From Verrucomicrobiia bacterium (GTDB lineage: Bacteria > Verrucomicrobiota > Verrucomicrobiia > Limisphaerales > DASXHY01), in NCBI GenBank assembly GCA_035629175.1, contig DASPIL010000104.1:1-45371 (forward strand): 45,371 nucleotides of DNA, given 5' to 3'. How positions within the stretch are numbered: position 1 is the stretch's first letter; each line of letters starts with the position of its first letter. Under the pieces are notes generated by a model. That model was given only the letters and a program-made list of their open reading frames with translations. It was not told the DNA's origin and did no database searches. Of the stretch, positions 1-7,862 are shown piece after piece. The position numbers and the translations under genes are program-made.

Positions 1-298
1 ACCCGTTGGCAAACGGGATTTGAACAGGAGGACGCAGAGATAGCGGAGGAAGATGGTTGGTGAGGCAGATGAAAAGATGAAACGTTCCTCCTCCCCCCGG
101 CCCCCTCCTCCGGCTGCGCTCGGAAGAGGGGGAGAGGGACAAGGATTGAAACGGAAAACGTTTTTACGTCAATTACGCTGCTTTCCGTAAATTTCCAATC
201 CGATTTCGTGTGATTGGTGTGATTCGTGGTTTTCCGATTCTTTGACCCGTGGGCAAACGAATTCTTCACCAGCAGGACGCAGAGATGGCGGCGGAAGA
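1..298 (+). repeat. Diverged direct repeat pair (1-56 and 245-298)
   Basis: Both copies begin with ACCCGTNGGCAAACG and end with GGACGCAGAGATNGCGGNGG, with a more variable centre. By eye they agree at about four fifths of positions. A shorter relative of the second half (AACAGGAG followed by CACGCAGAGG) lies at 41181-41199. There is no coding potential and no flanking target duplication was recognised. Confidence 0.6.
101..132. repeat. GC-rich hairpin
   Basis: Left arm CCCCCTCCTCCG (101-112) pairs with CGGAAGAGGGGG (121-132) with one mismatch around an 8-nt loop. It is not followed by a T tract on either strand, so a terminator role is not supported. It resembles in composition the imperfect hairpin at 45147-45179. 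Confidence 0.5.
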
Positions 299-410
299 CG
301 AATGGGCCTGCAGCAGCCAAGCTGCATTTATTTAAATCGAGGGGAACTTCCCTGCTTGTCCGAGGGCGCCGATTGCCAACCGAGGAACGGGTCGCTTAAG
401 CTTCGAGCCG

Positions 411-1412
411 TTGAATTCACTCGTCCGCCATATCGAAGTCGCAGGCGCCTGGGCGCCGCTCCTCTTCGTGCTGCTGTTCATCGCCGCGTCGCTGCTGATG
501 ATCTGGCGCCTGGAATGCATGAACGCCGGGGGCCTGGAGGGAACCGTCCTGGGAACGCTCATCATGCCGTATTGTTCAGGCATCGGAAACCTCATGTTCG
601 CATTCGTTGTCGCTCGGGCCGGCAGCTCGGGATCCGAAGTGATGACGAACTCGCTCGTCAACAACGTGACCAACATGACGCTGCTGCTCGGGCTGCCTGC
701 AATTTTCTGGCGGATGAGCCTCTCGCCGCGCAGTGGCGGCAAAAAGAAAAAGCGCTCCGGCACATCGGAGCATCGCACGAATCGCCTCTCACTCCTGCTC
801 ACGCTCACCGCCGTGTTCGTGTTCACAGGCGCCGTGTGGGCATTGGCACGCGATGGCAAACTCGATTTCAACGACGGGTTGGTGCTGATTGGATTGTTCT
901 TCTTCTGGCAGATGTTTCATGTCTTCGAGGTTCTGAAATCCAATGCGCGGCAGAACAAGTCCTTTGATGCGATGCTGCCCATTGACCTGCTGCTGCTGGG
1001 ACTGGGAGCGTGGGCCACTTACATCAGCATCGAGTGGCTCGTCACGTGGGTCCGGCAAATTAAGACTGGCGGGTTCATCAACGCAGACAACCTGGGGTGG
1101 CTGAGCGGGTGGTTGATGGTTCTGCCCAATGGCCTCCTCGCGCTGTACTACGGCTGGCGTGGAAACCCGGAAATTGTTTACACCTCGCAGGTCGGTGATG
1201 GACACATCTGCATTCCGTTGTGCGTCGGAATTTTCGCGCTGCATCAAACAGTCGCCGTCCCGGCAATGTTCGAAACCGGGATGCTGCTCCTGTTCGGCGC
1301 GACCATTCTCCACGTCCTGTGCGTTGCCCTGTTCGGCGGGCTTCCGCGCATCGTGGGATGGGTTTGCGTCGGAGCCTACTGCGTCTTCATCTGGAAGGGT
1401 CTTCTGAACTGA
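411..1412 (+). CDS. Sodium/calcium exchanger-like membrane protein
   Basis: This 333-aa integral membrane protein resembles the CaCA (cation/Ca2+ antiporter) family, which exchanges Ca2+ or similar cations for Na+ or H+ across the inner membrane. An alpha-1-like segment lies at about residues 43-98 (SGIGNLMFAF, then NSLVNNVTNMTLLLG). An alpha-2-like segment lies near 238-275 (LPNGLLALYYGWRGNPE). About ten hydrophobic segments are visible, split by a basic loop at 107-126 (KKKKR). The start is a TTG; no upstream ATG or GTG exists in frame before a stop at 333, and the next internal Met would remove the first membrane segment. It converges on the next gene with only 3 nt between stops. Family assignment is fairly secure; the transported ion is unknown. 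Confidence 0.65.
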   Translation: MNSLVRHIEVAGAWAPLLFVLLFIAASLLMIWRLECMNAGGLEGTVLGTLIMPYCSGIGNLMFAFVVARAGSSGSEVMTNSLVNNVTNMTLLLGLPAIFWRMSLSPRSGGKKKKRSGTSEHRTNRLSLLLTLTAVFVFTGAVWALARDGKLDFNDGLVLIGLFFFWQMFHVFEVLKSNARQNKSFDAMLPIDLLLLGLGAWATYISIEWLVTWVRQIKTGGFINADNLGWLSGWLMVLPNGLLALYYGWRGNPEIVYTSQVGDGHICIPLCVGIFALHQTVAVPAMFETGMLLLFGATILHVLCVALFGGLPRIVGWVCVGAYCVFIWKGLLN

Positions 1413-1415
1413 GGG

Positions 1416-1841
1416 TCAGGCCGCGTCAGCAAGGGGACTGGCGCGCAAATGATCGGCCAGTTCAGCGAACGGCACCTGCGCGTTCAACCATCGGGAATTG
1501 AGGGCGATCTCGTTCATCGAAGCCCGCGTGTTATTGCAGATGAGGTAGAGCCCCCTGCCAAGCACGATGAACGCTTCAAAGAGCGTGCCTGTTGCGTGCC
1601 GGGTGAATTCAAAATCGCCGGCTGAATACCGGCCATTCAACAACTCGGCACGCAAGGCGCCGAGGTCGCTAACGAAGCTGGCCAGAAAGGCGTCATTGCG
1701 AGGGCCCTGATACCAAAGGATTTGCGCCTTGTGTTGGGCGACCGAAACGACGGCCCATTCGTCGAACACCACTGCGCCGTAGCGGTCGTTCATCTGGCGT
1801 GCACAATTCTCCACCTGATTCCGAATTTCGAGCAAAGTCAT
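1416..1841 (-). CDS. Conserved hypothetical protein (141 aa)
   Basis: I do not recognise a named family. The protein is soluble, without signal peptide or membrane segment, and starts MTLLEIRNQVE; the frame stays open upstream but the ATG at 1841 gives the more protein-like N terminus. Notable features are an FDEWAV motif near residue 27, a GDFEF segment, and a well-packed stretch FIVLGRGLYLICNNT that suggests a compact alpha/beta domain. I believe similar small proteins occur in other Verrucomicrobiota, but that is memory and not a search. It is divergent from the carotenoid-type gene, with a perfect 20-nt palindrome in the gap. Confidence 0.6.
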   Translation of the reverse strand: MTLLEIRNQVENCARQMNDRYGAVVFDEWAVVSVAQHKAQILWYQGPRNDAFLASFVSDLGALRAELLNGRYSAGDFEFTRHATGTLFEAFIVLGRGLYLICNNTRASMNEIALNSRWLNAQVPFAELADHLRASPLADAA

Positions 1842-1944
1842 AGGATTCAACAACGATCTTCGCGAAAAGCGGAGCAGGTTCAACGCCAGCAACGGCGCCC
1901 GTAAACAACCAAGCCGGAACGATTCCGTTCAACCACGGAAGGAC

Positions 1945-1964
1945 AGAAGGTTTCGAAACCTTCT
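1945..1964. promoter_or_regulatory. Perfect 20-nt palindrome, candidate operator
   Basis: AGAAGGTTTCGAAACCTTCT is a perfect inverted repeat of 10-bp halves without spacer. It lies in the 199-bp gap between two divergently transcribed genes (starts at 1841 and 2041). This fits an operator for a dimeric regulator, or a hairpin; there is no T tract that would make it a terminator for either neighbour. Confidence 0.45.
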
Positions 1965-2040
1965 TTACGCGATGTGCGATTCGAAATCGGCCATAAGACA
2001 CTGACCGCCTTTTAACGAGACACTTTTCAAGCTGTAGGAA

Positions 2041-2907
2041 ATGACCGAGCCAGATAACTTGAAGTCGATGCAGGAACAATCGCAGTGCGCAGGAATTCCG
2101 TGGCGGGCCGAAGCCCTCCGCGTGGGCTGCCTCCTCGCGTTCGTCATCAGCGCCGCCTGCGTTGCGCGTGAGGGGTTGCACGATTCCGACAACAGCATGA
2201 TTGCCATGCTGCTTCTGACCGGGGTAATCGCAACCATCGCTTCTGCTTCGCGCGCTTGGCCTCTTCAAAATGTCGCCTGGGCGGCGTTGGTGATTTCGGT
2301 TGTAGCGGGCGGCGCCCACGCAATTGGAGCGCTCACGGGCATTGTGTTTGGACCCTTTGTTTTCACCGACGCCGCAGGGCCGCGGCTCTTCAGAGTTCTC
2401 CCTGCAGCAATCCCTGCAATCTGGGTGGTCGTGATCCTCAGCTCCCGCGGCATGGCGAAGTGGGCACTGCACCCTTTCAGGAATCATCGCATCTATGGCT
2501 TTTGGCTCGTTTGCATCGCTTCGTTGTTGAGCGTTGTTTCGATCGCCGCCATTGATCCCTGGGCGAGCGGGCCGCGGCGCTTTTGGATGTGGAAAAGCAC
2601 CCTGCCCGTCACATGGCACGGAACTCCCCTCACCCTGTTTGCGGGATGGTTTGCCACAAGCATTGTTTGCATGACATTCGTGACCCCGATGTTGATTCAC
2701 AAAAAGCCGGGTGCGCAACCCGTCGACTATGGTTCCCCGATGGTATGGCTGGCTTTGGATGCCACGTTTGCGCTACTTCTCCTTCGGATGCAGTTCACGC
2801 TTGGCGCTGCGGTCATTGTCGCTGCAGCCTTCGCCTGCGCAGTTCCCCGTCTTGGAACAATGTTGCTTGGGAAAACGCCGCCGACTCAGAGCAATCGACG
2901 CGTGTAA
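2041..2907 (+). CDS. Carotenoid biosynthesis-type membrane protein (CruF-like)
   Basis: This 288-aa polytopic membrane protein resembles the carotenoid biosynthesis protein family (Pfam Caroten_synth, formerly DUF422), whose members include CruF-type C-1',2' hydratases acting on acyclic carotenoid ends. The diagnostic region is residues 91-136: GALTGIVFGPFVFTD, then GPRLFRVLPAAIPAIW and a hydrophobic helix ending SSRG. About seven hydrophobic helices are present. The start ATG has AGGA just upstream. No phytoene synthase, desaturase or cyclase lies nearby, so the pathway context is missing and the exact reaction is not predictable. The 3' end converges with the CNNM operon, 3 nt apart. Confidence 0.65.
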   Translation: MTEPDNLKSMQEQSQCAGIPWRAEALRVGCLLAFVISAACVAREGLHDSDNSMIAMLLLTGVIATIASASRAWPLQNVAWAALVISVVAGGAHAIGALTGIVFGPFVFTDAAGPRLFRVLPAAIPAIWVVVILSSRGMAKWALHPFRNHRIYGFWLVCIASLLSVVSIAAIDPWASGPRRFWMWKSTLPVTWHGTPLTLFAGWFATSIVCMTFVTPMLIHKKPGAQPVDYGSPMVWLALDATFALLLLRMQFTLGAAVIVAAAFACAVPRLGTMLLGKTPPTQSNRRV

Positions 2908-2910
2908 AAA

Positions 2911-4248
2911 TTATTCCGGTTCTGGCGGCGGACCTGGCAACCGGATCAGCCGCACCTTGGAGACGCGAGTGCCGTCCATTCCGTCGACCCGCAATTCGAA
3001 CTGCCCGACGATCACGGTGTTCCCCTCGCGTGGAAAACCGCCCAGCCGCTGTGTGATCCAGCCGCTCACGGTCGTGATGCCCTCGTCGCGAAGTGTTTCC
3101 CCCACGATCTCCTCGAGGTCGTGCAATGGAAGCGCCCCCGCGACGTCCCACATCCCTTCGTTGATTCGCGTGAGGAGCGGATTTTCCTGGTCAAACTCGT
3201 CCTGAATCTGGCCCACAATTTCTTCAAGGATGTTTTCCAACGTCACCAATCCCATCGTGCCGCCATATTCATCCACGACAATTGCGAGGTGCGACTTGCG
3301 TGCGAGAAATGTCTGCAGCACGCGTTCGAGCCGCGCAGTCTCGGGAACGTAAATCAGCTTGCGGGTGACGGGCAGCAGCTCCGCCGCTGAGCGCGCCTTC
3401 AGCCGCATCGCGAAAAGGTCCTTGAAATGCACAACCCCCAGTGTCTTGTCGATGTCTCCGGCCTCAGTCAGCGGGAATCGTGAATAGCGGGTCTTTTCCG
3501 CCACCTCCATGCATTCAGCCATCGTCGCTTCCGTGTCGAGAACGGTGATTTCCTGTCTTGGGCGCATGACCTCGCGAACCGTGCGCTGGCGCAGGTCGAG
3601 GGCATTCAAAACAATCAGTCTTCCGAAGGGCAAAGCCTGTGAATATTTCTGCGACTCACCCACAATGAGGCGCAACTCCTCCTCGGAATGCACGAGTTCA
3701 CCCTCCGTCACTGGCTCGATTCCGAAACGCCGCAGCAGCCAGTTCGCCGTTTGATTCAGAATCCAGATCAACGGAAATGAAACCCTGTAGAAGACATCGA
3801 GCGGGATCGCCACCCACATGGAAGTCTGGAGCGATTTGCGGATTGCCAGCGACTTGGGCGCAAGTTCGCCTGCCACAATATGAAGAAACGTGATCGTCGC
3901 GAATCCGACGATCACCGCGATGGTATGTTGCGCTTCAGGGGATTCGACCTGGAAGAATCGGATGACCGGTTCCAGCAGTACAATGAACACGGGTTCGCCA
4001 ATCCAGCCGAGTCCGAGACTGGCGAGCGTGATGCCGAGCTGGGTGGAGCTGAGGGCCGCGTCGAGGTTGCGCAAAATCTTGCGGGCGACCTTGGCGCGTC
4101 GCTGTCCTTTGACAACAAAGCTTTCGAGCTGCGTATCGCGCACCTTCACGAGCGCGAATTCCGCGGCAACGAAGAATCCGTTCAGGAGCACCAGGAAGAT
4201 CACAGCGAGGATCTTCCAGCTGACCGCCACGATCGCGGGCCAATCCAT
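2911..4248 (-). CDS. CNNM/CBS domain transporter-like protein, copy 1 (CorC/HlyC family)
   Basis: This 445-aa protein has the full three-part layout of the CNNM/'hemolysin' family: an N-terminal DUF21/CNNM membrane domain (about residues 10-190, including GFFVAAEFALVKVR), a CBS pair (about 215-335, ending VVDEYGGTMGLVTLENILEE) and a C-terminal CorC_HlyC domain (about 355-440). Characterised relatives act in Mg2+/Co2+ efflux or membrane homeostasis; 'hemolysin' is a historical label. It is the last gene of a three-gene paralogous operon. Its ATG overlaps the stop of the upstream paralogue (ATGA at 4245-4248), which suggests translational coupling. Confidence 0.85.
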   Translation of the reverse strand: MDWPAIVAVSWKILAVIFLVLLNGFFVAAEFALVKVRDTQLESFVVKGQRRAKVARKILRNLDAALSSTQLGITLASLGLGWIGEPVFIVLLEPVIRFFQVESPEAQHTIAVIVGFATITFLHIVAGELAPKSLAIRKSLQTSMWVAIPLDVFYRVSFPLIWILNQTANWLLRRFGIEPVTEGELVHSEEELRLIVGESQKYSQALPFGRLIVLNALDLRQRTVREVMRPRQEITVLDTEATMAECMEVAEKTRYSRFPLTEAGDIDKTLGVVHFKDLFAMRLKARSAAELLPVTRKLIYVPETARLERVLQTFLARKSHLAIVVDEYGGTMGLVTLENILEEIVGQIQDEFDQENPLLTRINEGMWDVAGALPLHDLEEIVGETLRDEGITTVSGWITQRLGGFPREGNTVIVGQFELRVDGMDGTRVSKVRLIRLPGPPPEPE

Positions 4249-5237
4249 CAGAGTTTTACCTCCCCGAACACCGGTTTCAGGATGTCCTCGAGCGTTACAA
4301 TTCCAATCTCGCGTCTATCGCGCGACAACACGATTCCCATTCGCTGGCCGCTGCGCTGCATCTGACGCAGGGCGATTTCCAATCGCAAGTCTTCATCCAG
4401 GTAAATTGCGGGACGAATGAAACGGGCCATGGGCTTTAACGGGTCAATGGCGGGTTCAAACAGCAAGGCGTTCAGGCTGACGAGGCCAACGATTCGACGC
4501 TGCCCATCGCGGCTTCCCCAAACAGGCACGCGGGTGAACTGGTGTTCGCGGCATTCCTCCAGGACGCGGCTGACAGGCCATTCGGCTTCCGCGGTGACCA
4601 CCTGCTCCAACGGACGAACGATCTGCCGCACCGTGGCGCTTTGCAGATCCAGCACGCGATTGATCATCGTGCGTTCCTCGCTGCTGAAGGCCTGTGCGGA
4701 TTCCTGCATGATGTGGCGCAACTCCTCGCGATTTCCGAAGAGGTGACGCTTGAAAGCGCGACCACCGCTCACGCGCAGCATCACGGAAGAAGCGCCTTCG
4801 ACGATTGCAACGAGCGGCCATAACACAAGATGCAAAATCCGGAACGGCTGCGCCATCGCCAGGCACAGGCGATTGGGAAACGTGCGGAACAGCATCTTCG
4901 GCAGCAGGTCGAACAGCGTGTAAAACAGGAACACGACGCTCGCGAACAGGAGAATAAAGGCGACCCGCTGTTGCGGAAGTGCACGATGCAATAAATAGAT
5001 GGCCCAGCCGAAGATGAAGAAATTCGCGGCCGTGTTGCCGACGAAGATCGTCCACAGAAAGTTTTCTGGATTCTCCAGATATCGGTAAAGCAATTGTGCC
5101 GAAGCACGTCCCGCACGCATCTGCTGCCGAATGCGAACGCGGCTGAGAGCGAATACTCCCGCTTCCATGCCAGACAGCAGGAACGACCACCCCAATGCCA
5201 CCAGGAGCAAGGCCCAGATCAAGGGATTGTCCGTCAT
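4248..5237 (-). CDS. CNNM/CBS domain protein, copy 2, lacking the CorC_HlyC domain
   Basis: This 329-aa paralogue has a DUF21/CNNM membrane domain (about residues 1-185; SGMEAGVFALSRVR) and a CBS pair (about 205-325), but stops directly after the second CBS motif (IGIVTLEDILKPVFGEV). It therefore lacks the C-terminal domain of its neighbours. The DEYGG-type motif that precedes this strand in copies 1 and 3 is degenerate here (LSRDRREIG). Start and stop both overlap neighbouring genes by ATGA junctions. It may form hetero-oligomers with the flanking full-length copies, as CNNM proteins are dimers; that is inference. Confidence 0.8.
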   Translation of the reverse strand: MTDNPLIWALLLVALGWSFLLSGMEAGVFALSRVRIRQQMRAGRASAQLLYRYLENPENFLWTIFVGNTAANFFIFGWAIYLLHRALPQQRVAFILLFASVVFLFYTLFDLLPKMLFRTFPNRLCLAMAQPFRILHLVLWPLVAIVEGASSVMLRVSGGRAFKRHLFGNREELRHIMQESAQAFSSEERTMINRVLDLQSATVRQIVRPLEQVVTAEAEWPVSRVLEECREHQFTRVPVWGSRDGQRRIVGLVSLNALLFEPAIDPLKPMARFIRPAIYLDEDLRLEIALRQMQRSGQRMGIVLSRDRREIGIVTLEDILKPVFGEVKL

Positions 5238-6508
5238 CGAACGACCTCCACCAGTAATTCCCTGACGCGGCGCTCGTCTGTGAGAACCGCGGTAAGCTTC
5301 AGCCCGTGAAACAATGCCGAATCTCCCGGTGACGGAACCACATGCAACAGCATCGCCAGCAATCCTCCCATTGTTTCAACTTCGGCGACGTTCCCGAGGG
5401 GCGGATGTTCACGCCGAAAATCATCGAGCCGCATGGTTCCGCTGACGCGCCAGCGGCCCTTGCCCAGCTTCTCCATGATGAAGCGTTCAGTTTCCATTTC
5501 CGGCCGGATGCGGCCGATCATCTCCTCCAGGATGTCTTCAGTCGTTACCAAGCCGGCCGTCCCGCCGTATTCGTCGAGCACGACCGCCATTCCGCGCTGC
5601 TGCCGCTGGAGGCTCTTCAACAATTGGAGAAGGTTCATCGATTCCGGCACGAACGATGGAAATTCAATCGCATCCGCAAGGTCCACATTCGGATCCAGCA
5701 GCAGCGCCCGCGTGTTCAGAATGCCCACGATGGTATCCGGCGTTTCGTCATAGAGCGGCAGGCGGCGATGCTTGAATTTCTTGGCAGCGGCCACCATTTC
5801 CTCGATCGACAAATCGTCAGAAATGCAGGCGATCTGCGAGCGCGGCTTCATCACTTCGCGGGCGGTGCGCCGATCGAGGCTGATGATCTGCAGAATGATT
5901 TCCTTCTCGGACTGTCGCAACGATCCCTGCTGATAGGCGAGCTCGACGAGTTCGCGATATTCATCGTCGCTGAAGGCCACCTGCGGCTGAACGGATTCGG
6001 GAATGATGGAGCGCAGAATCGCGCTGTTAAGCTTCTGGGCGGTGACGCGAAAAACCCACGCGAGCTTTTCCAGCAACAGCAGCGGTCGAGCGACTCGCAG
6101 CGCCCACAACTCAGGGCGCCGGACAGCCAGCGTTTTTGGCAACACTTCGCAGCCGAAAAGGATCAGCACAAACAACAGCAGGATCGTAGTCCAGAGCGGC
6201 CAGTGTCCGCTTAGAGCCATCCAGAACGCCGTCGCGAGCATCGCGGCACTGGCGAAGGTATTGCCGAGGACCATGGTTGCAAGAAGGTCCTGCGGCTCGG
6301 ACAGCAAGCGGGCGACGATGCCGCCGAGGTGCTTCTTGCGATCGGCGAGCTGGCGCACCTGCCAGTTGCTGAGCGAGAACAGGGCTGTTTCCGCGAGCGC
6401 AAAAAAGAAACTGGCGCCTGCGAAAAACAGCACCAGGACCGTCGCAATGACTGGGGCTGACTGCACGCCGCCAGAATGGAGAAAAGGATTGGCCAACGCA
6501 AAAGGCAA
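5234..6508 (-). CDS. CNNM/CBS domain transporter-like protein, copy 3 (CorC/HlyC family)
   Basis: This first gene of the operon encodes a 424-aa protein with the complete layout: CNNM membrane domain (about 15-200; FFFALAETALFSLSNWQVRQ), CBS pair (about 215-330; VLDEYGGTAGLVTTEDILEE) and CorC_HlyC domain (about 340-420). The longest frame begins with TTG at 6508; an internal TTG at 6496 and GTG at 6466 are alternatives, and no ATG precedes the first membrane helix. Its stop overlaps the start of copy 2. The promoter should lie in 6509-6623, where I see short imperfect inverted repeats (around GCAGTAGGCTGCTGC on the minus strand) but no clear -35/-10 pair. Confidence 0.8.
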   Translation of the reverse strand: MPFALANPFLHSGGVQSAPVIATVLVLFFAGASFFFALAETALFSLSNWQVRQLADRKKHLGGIVARLLSEPQDLLATMVLGNTFASAAMLATAFWMALSGHWPLWTTILLLFVLILFGCEVLPKTLAVRRPELWALRVARPLLLLEKLAWVFRVTAQKLNSAILRSIIPESVQPQVAFSDDEYRELVELAYQQGSLRQSEKEIILQIISLDRRTAREVMKPRSQIACISDDLSIEEMVAAAKKFKHRRLPLYDETPDTIVGILNTRALLLDPNVDLADAIEFPSFVPESMNLLQLLKSLQRQQRGMAVVLDEYGGTAGLVTTEDILEEMIGRIRPEMETERFIMEKLGKGRWRVSGTMRLDDFRREHPPLGNVAEVETMGGLLAMLLHVVPSPGDSALFHGLKLTAVLTDERRVRELLVEVVR

Positions 6509-6623
6509 AAACCCGCGAGGCTTTTCGCAGCGCAGGCCTCCGAGTCTGTTGAATCGCCGTCCTTCGCAGCAGCCTACTGCGGAGAACAGGACAATTTGGA
6601 AACCTGTATAGCTGCGCAGGCGT

Positions 6624-7805
6624 TCAATGACCGCCTGCCTGCCCCTTGAGATACGTGCCCCAGCCGATGATGATCGTCGAAAGAATCAGGGTCACGACGC
6701 CGGCGGCGATCAGTCCGTGCGCCTTCTTGCTTGAGCCCTTCCACTCCTTAAAGATCCAGCCCCAGATCGTTGCGAAGATGATGATGCTCGCCATGTGCAA
6801 CGTCCATGAGGCGAAGTCAAACTTGCCCATTTGTGTTGCGCCCATGGTGTAGAAAAAGAACTGGAAGTACCACGTGGTGCCCGCGAGTGCCGAGAAGAAA
6901 TAATTCGACGCGCGCGGCACGCGAAGGTCGTTCGTTGTTGCTGTCACCTGCGCTCCCGTGCTGTGTTCGCCGCCCGCCGCCTGCAGCCCGGCATGTTCGG
7001 GACGCACCTGCTGCGCAAGGTATTGATAGCCGCTGCGATTCTTGATGTTCAGGTAGGTGCACCAGATGAAGTTGGTGGTGAAGCCGCCAAGCAGCAGGAT
7101 GGGCAATGTGGGGAGGCCGGTCCAGATCTTGTCGGTGCCTGCGGCCAGCGATGCGGCGTCCATGCTCTTCCCCGCCTGCAGTGCAAACGCAAAGCATGCG
7201 CTCATGATTCCGCAGAAGGTCGCCACCAGGATTCCTTTTTTGAAATCGAATTCTTTGATCGACTCCTTCTTCTGCGCGGCCGGCATTTCCGATTCCTTCG
7301 TGTAGCCCGCAAGCGCGGCAATCCCAATGCCCAGCAAGCAGGTGGCAACACCGCCCAGGGTGATGATACCCGACTTATCCTGCACAACTTCCAGGATGCT
7401 CGGGCTTTCCGCGAACACAAAAAAGTTAGGGGTGAGCCATTTAAAAACTGGCGGCACAAGCGTGCCGAACGCTGCGCAGAATCCGAGCGCAACACCCGTC
7501 CCCAGCGATAGTCCGAGGTATCGCATGGTCAGTCCGTAAGTTAATCCGCCAAATCCCCAGAGCAGGCCAAACAAATATGTCCATGCCAGCGTTCGCGCCG
7601 ACTGTTGCCCAATGACGCCAAACAGGTCGTTGGTCATGAAATAGGCAAACGCCCAGGGACAAAGCACCCAGGAAAAGATGCCGCCCACGAGCCAGTACGT
7701 TTCCCACGACCATTTCCTCACCGCTTTGTAAGGAACGTAAAAACTGCCGGAAGCAAGGCCTCCCAGCCAGTGCAGGACGACGCCAAGGAATGGAGACGGA
7801 TTCAT
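6624..7805 (-). CDS. rhaT: L-rhamnose/H+ symporter RhaT
   Basis: This 393-aa membrane protein of the RhaT family (drug/metabolite transporter superfamily) imports L-rhamnose with protons. The N terminus is characteristic: GVVLHWLGGLASGSFYVP, followed by KAVRKWSWETYW and GGIFSWVLCPW. Ten hydrophobic segments are expected and visible. It is somewhat longer than the E. coli protein (344 aa), mainly from a central loop and a hydrophilic stretch near residues 270-290 before SNYFFSALAGTTWY. It lies 57 nt downstream of rhaA on the same strand, so both probably form one rhamnose-inducible transcript. Confidence 0.9.
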   Translation of the reverse strand: MNPSPFLGVVLHWLGGLASGSFYVPYKAVRKWSWETYWLVGGIFSWVLCPWAFAYFMTNDLFGVIGQQSARTLAWTYLFGLLWGFGGLTYGLTMRYLGLSLGTGVALGFCAAFGTLVPPVFKWLTPNFFVFAESPSILEVVQDKSGIITLGGVATCLLGIGIAALAGYTKESEMPAAQKKESIKEFDFKKGILVATFCGIMSACFAFALQAGKSMDAASLAAGTDKIWTGLPTLPILLLGGFTTNFIWCTYLNIKNRSGYQYLAQQVRPEHAGLQAAGGEHSTGAQVTATTNDLRVPRASNYFFSALAGTTWYFQFFFYTMGATQMGKFDFASWTLHMASIIIFATIWGWIFKEWKGSSKKAHGLIAAGVVTLILSTIIIGWGTYLKGQAGGH

Positions 7806-7862
7806 AGTCAGGTTGCTGCGTTACATTCGGGTTTCGGGTTCCGCGCCAGATTGCGTTCTGTT

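Larger units (their letters stand above)
1..410. other. Gene-free left edge with degenerate repeats
   Basis: No convincing gene is seen here; the open frames lack any recognisable protein signature. The stretch holds two diverged copies of a roughly 53-nt direct repeat (about 1-56 and 245-298), a GC-rich hairpin (101-132), and a segment at about 191-231 built from repeated 'GTGTGATT'-like words. Part of the same material recurs at about 41172-41255, so this is likely intergenic repeat debris and not a regulatory region for one gene. Confidence 0.6.

Noticed and set aside
101-132. Intrinsic terminator at the left edge
   Set aside because: The stem is strong but neither strand has a T tract after it and no gene end lies nearby.
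2911-6508. Hemolysin function for the three CNNM/CBS genes
   Set aside because: The name comes from early screening of family members; the domains indicate ion transport or membrane homeostasis, and no toxin feature is present.
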